Positions 62,596-64,000 of a stretch of 64,000 bases of DNA are shown piece by piece. This DNA is from Thermococcus peptonophilus. GTDB taxonomy: Archaea > Methanobacteriota_B > Thermococci > Thermococcales > Thermococcaceae. A model generated the notes under the pieces. That model saw only the letters and a program-made list of their open reading frames with translations, did no database searches and had not been told where the DNA came from. The DNA lies in the NCBI RefSeq assembly GCF_001592435.1, contig NZ_CP014750.1, positions 1 through 64,000 of the forward strand, in the 5' to 3' direction. The position numbers and the translations under genes were made by a program. How positions within the stretch are numbered: position 1 is the stretch's first letter; each line of letters starts with the position of its first letter.

Positions 62596-63249
62596 TCACA
62601 GAAACTCCGAGAGGCCCTCATCTATGTCGAGCACCTCTCTCAGTGACTTTATTTTCAGGAAATTCTGCCTCTCGAAGAGCAGGGCAACGTCGCTCTTATG
62701 GGGCGATGCCTTTTGGACGAGCAGGGTGTTTTCATCGAGGATGTACGTGAACCTGCTGGGGCTGTCGTCGATCCAAACAAATGGTTCGTCCGGATAAAGT
62801 TCCCTAAGGGTCTCAAACTTCGTGAGCATATCCTTGGTGCTCTTAAAGGTGATCACCTCGTCGAACTCGTCGTACCACTTTGTCCTCTTGAGGAATATTA
62901 CCTTGCCGCCTGGATAGGTGTGCTCGCCGGAGAAGCTGATAACCGTTCTCCCGCGCTTTCTTAGAGTTCTGATGACTCTCCTCGCGTGTGGAAAGTCTTT
63001 GATGTACTTGGGCATTTGACGGTAGTACTCGTGTATTGTACCTTGAGCGACGAGCTCGTGGATGACTCCGAGATGCTGGTATGTTAGTTTGCCCTTTATA
63101 AAGAGGAACAGCGCCTTATAGTACTCGTCGTAGAGGTCGCTCTCTATCACCGCAGGGATTGTCTTCTCGATGGCTATCCGCAGGGCCTTCTCGACGGCGC
63201 CGGTGCTGTCCACAAGGGTTCCATCGAAATCAAAGAGATAGACGACCAC
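62596..63249 (-). CDS. HAD-family hydrolase
   Basis: 217 residues. YLFDFDGTLVDSTGA is motif I with the nucleophile Asp, a helical cap follows (about 20-85), VISFSGEHTY is motif II, LKRTKWYDEF includes the Lys, and FVWIDDSPSRF is motif IV. A phosphatase for a small phosphorylated metabolite is likely, with substrate unknown. The GTG at 63249 has AGGTGTCAGGA just upstream; an in-frame GTG at 63258 is less likely. It precedes L35Ae by 79 nt. Confidence 0.88.
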   Translation of the reverse strand: MVVYLFDFDGTLVDSTGAVEKALRIAIEKTIPAVIESDLYDEYYKALFLFIKGKLTYQHLGVIHELVAQGTIHEYYRQMPKYIKDFPHARRVIRTLRKRGRTVISFSGEHTYPGGKVIFLKRTKWYDEFDEVITFKSTKDMLTKFETLRELYPDEPFVWIDDSPSRFTYILDENTLLVQKASPHKSDVALLFERQNFLKIKSLREVLDIDEGLSEFL

Positions 63250-63340
63250 TCCTGACACCTAGCTGACAGTAAACACTGGAGTTTATATTCCTTCCGAAAC
63301 TGTTTTATCTCTCCTGAGAGAGTCATCACTGGTGGTCAGA

Positions 63341-64000
63341 ATGCGGATCGAGAGGCTGAAGGAGTTTATAGCCGAGAAAGAACTTGATGGAATTCTGATA
63401 ACGTACAAGCCTAACCTCTTCTACTTCACCGGTTCCGCCCCGGTTCTGGGGGGCTACCTCTTGGTTACTCCCGATGAGGAGCTCTTCCTCGTCCCACAGC
63501 TCGAGTATGAAGAGGCCAAGGAGAACTCGAGAGTCCCAGTTGAGTATTTCAAGAAAGGGGCTGACCTGTACGAGAAATTGAAGGCCTTCAATCTCAAGAG
63601 GCTCGGCATCGAGGGAAGGACGAGCTACTCCAGCGTCCAGAGCCTTAAGGAGAAGGTTGGCGTTGAGGAGTTTGCCGTCGTTGACGATGTCATCAAGGAG
63701 CTGAGAATGGTTAAGACGCCCGAGGAGATCGAGGTCATAAAGCGGGCCTGTCAGATAGCGGACAAGGCCATGCTCGTCGCCATAGAAGAGGTGCGTGAGG
63801 GGGTCAGGGAGAGGGAAGTCGCGGCCAAGATGGAGTACGTTATGAAGATGGAGGGGGCTGAAAAGACGGCATTCGACACGATAATAGCAAGCGGCTGGCG
63901 CTCGGCACTTCCGCACGGAATAGCGAGCGACAAGAGAATTGAGAGGGGAGAGCTCGTTGTCATCGACGAGGGGGCACTCTTCAACCACTACCACTCCGAC
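63341..64000 (+). CDS. pepQ: Xaa-Pro dipeptidase (prolidase, M24), cut by the window end
   Basis: The first 220 residues of a creatinase/prolidase-like protein. The N-terminal domain (RIERLKEFIAEKELDGILITYKPNLFYFTG) leads into the start of the pita-bread domain (RMVKTPEEIEVIKRACQIADKAM, then EKTAFDTIIASGWRSALPHG, whose His and following DEGALF Asp are metal ligands). It cuts dipeptides with C-terminal Pro in the cytoplasm, as part of peptide fermentation. Start at 63341 with GGTGGTCAGA upstream. The rest of the gene is beyond the window. Confidence 0.93.
   Translation, partial: MRIERLKEFIAEKELDGILITYKPNLFYFTGSAPVLGGYLLVTPDEELFLVPQLEYEEAKENSRVPVEYFKKGADLYEKLKAFNLKRLGIEGRTSYSSVQSLKEKVGVEEFAVVDDVIKELRMVKTPEEIEVIKRACQIADKAMLVAIEEVREGVREREVAAKMEYVMKMEGAEKTAFDTIIASGWRSALPHGIASDKRIERGELVVIDEGALFNHYHSD

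Overview
The window is a stretch of a Thermococcales chromosome, most likely a Thermococcus close to T. kodakarensis. The reasons are: archaeal information genes (ABCE1, prefoldin alpha, LSm, L37e, L35Ae, Trm1, Trm-G10, archaeal GlyRS, Hef, SMC/ScpA, aLhr2); GGGP synthase for archaeal ether lipids; a CGP-CTERM surface protein (a sorting tail known from Thermococcales); two copies of the Thermococcales glycolytic motif; a GltPh/GltTk-type transporter; and dense coding with GGTGGTGA or GGAGGTGA ribosome sites and TATA boxes 22-30 nt upstream of many starts. The species cannot be fixed from the sequence alone.

Left part (1-31 kb): ferritin-like protein, ABCE1, a toxin-antitoxin remnant, GGGP synthase, an M55 peptidase, a probable H/ACA guide RNA (5861-5929, minus), Hef, the smc-scpA pair, aLhr2, a DHA2-type exporter with a palindromic operator, an alcohol dehydrogenase, a transporter gene broken by two opposite frameshifts and preceded by a very acidic small protein, prefoldin alpha, a sugar-nucleotide epimerase, purA, a metallopeptidase, a lysophospholipase-like hydrolase, VapBC, a five-gene operon (two paralogous small proteins, ArsA/Get3 ATPase, MIP18-like protein, membrane-anchored protein) and CstA.

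Central carbon and surface part (31-39 kb): a carboxyltransferase-biotinyl fusion with its biotin ligase nearby, class I FBP aldolase under a glycolytic-motif operator, the aspartate/glutamate transporter, the CGP-CTERM surface protein, AlaX and a phosphatase-fold enzyme.

CRISPR-Cas part (39.3-51.3 kb): everything is transcribed leftward. In transcription order: leader 2, array 2 (33 repeats), cas6-cas8(cst1)-cas7(cst2)-cas5, leader 1, array 1 (18 repeats), cas1-cas2-cas4-cas3. This is a type I-B (Tneap/Cst) system. The last, degenerate repeat of array 1 lies 3 nt before the cas1 start codon and supplies its ribosome binding site. The two arrays use repeats that differ at two positions, share a duplicated leader, and each leader has an 18-bp palindrome about 343 nt from the first repeat.

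Right part (51-64 kb): Trm-G10, a TauE/SafE permease, GlyRS, a secreted pullulan/starch hydrolase under a second glycolytic motif, LSm-L37e, a MATE exporter, VapBC, a ferritin-like/VIT1 fusion, Trm1, L35Ae, a HAD hydrolase and the start of a PepQ-type prolidase that runs off the window. No rRNA, tRNA or insertion sequence was recognised.
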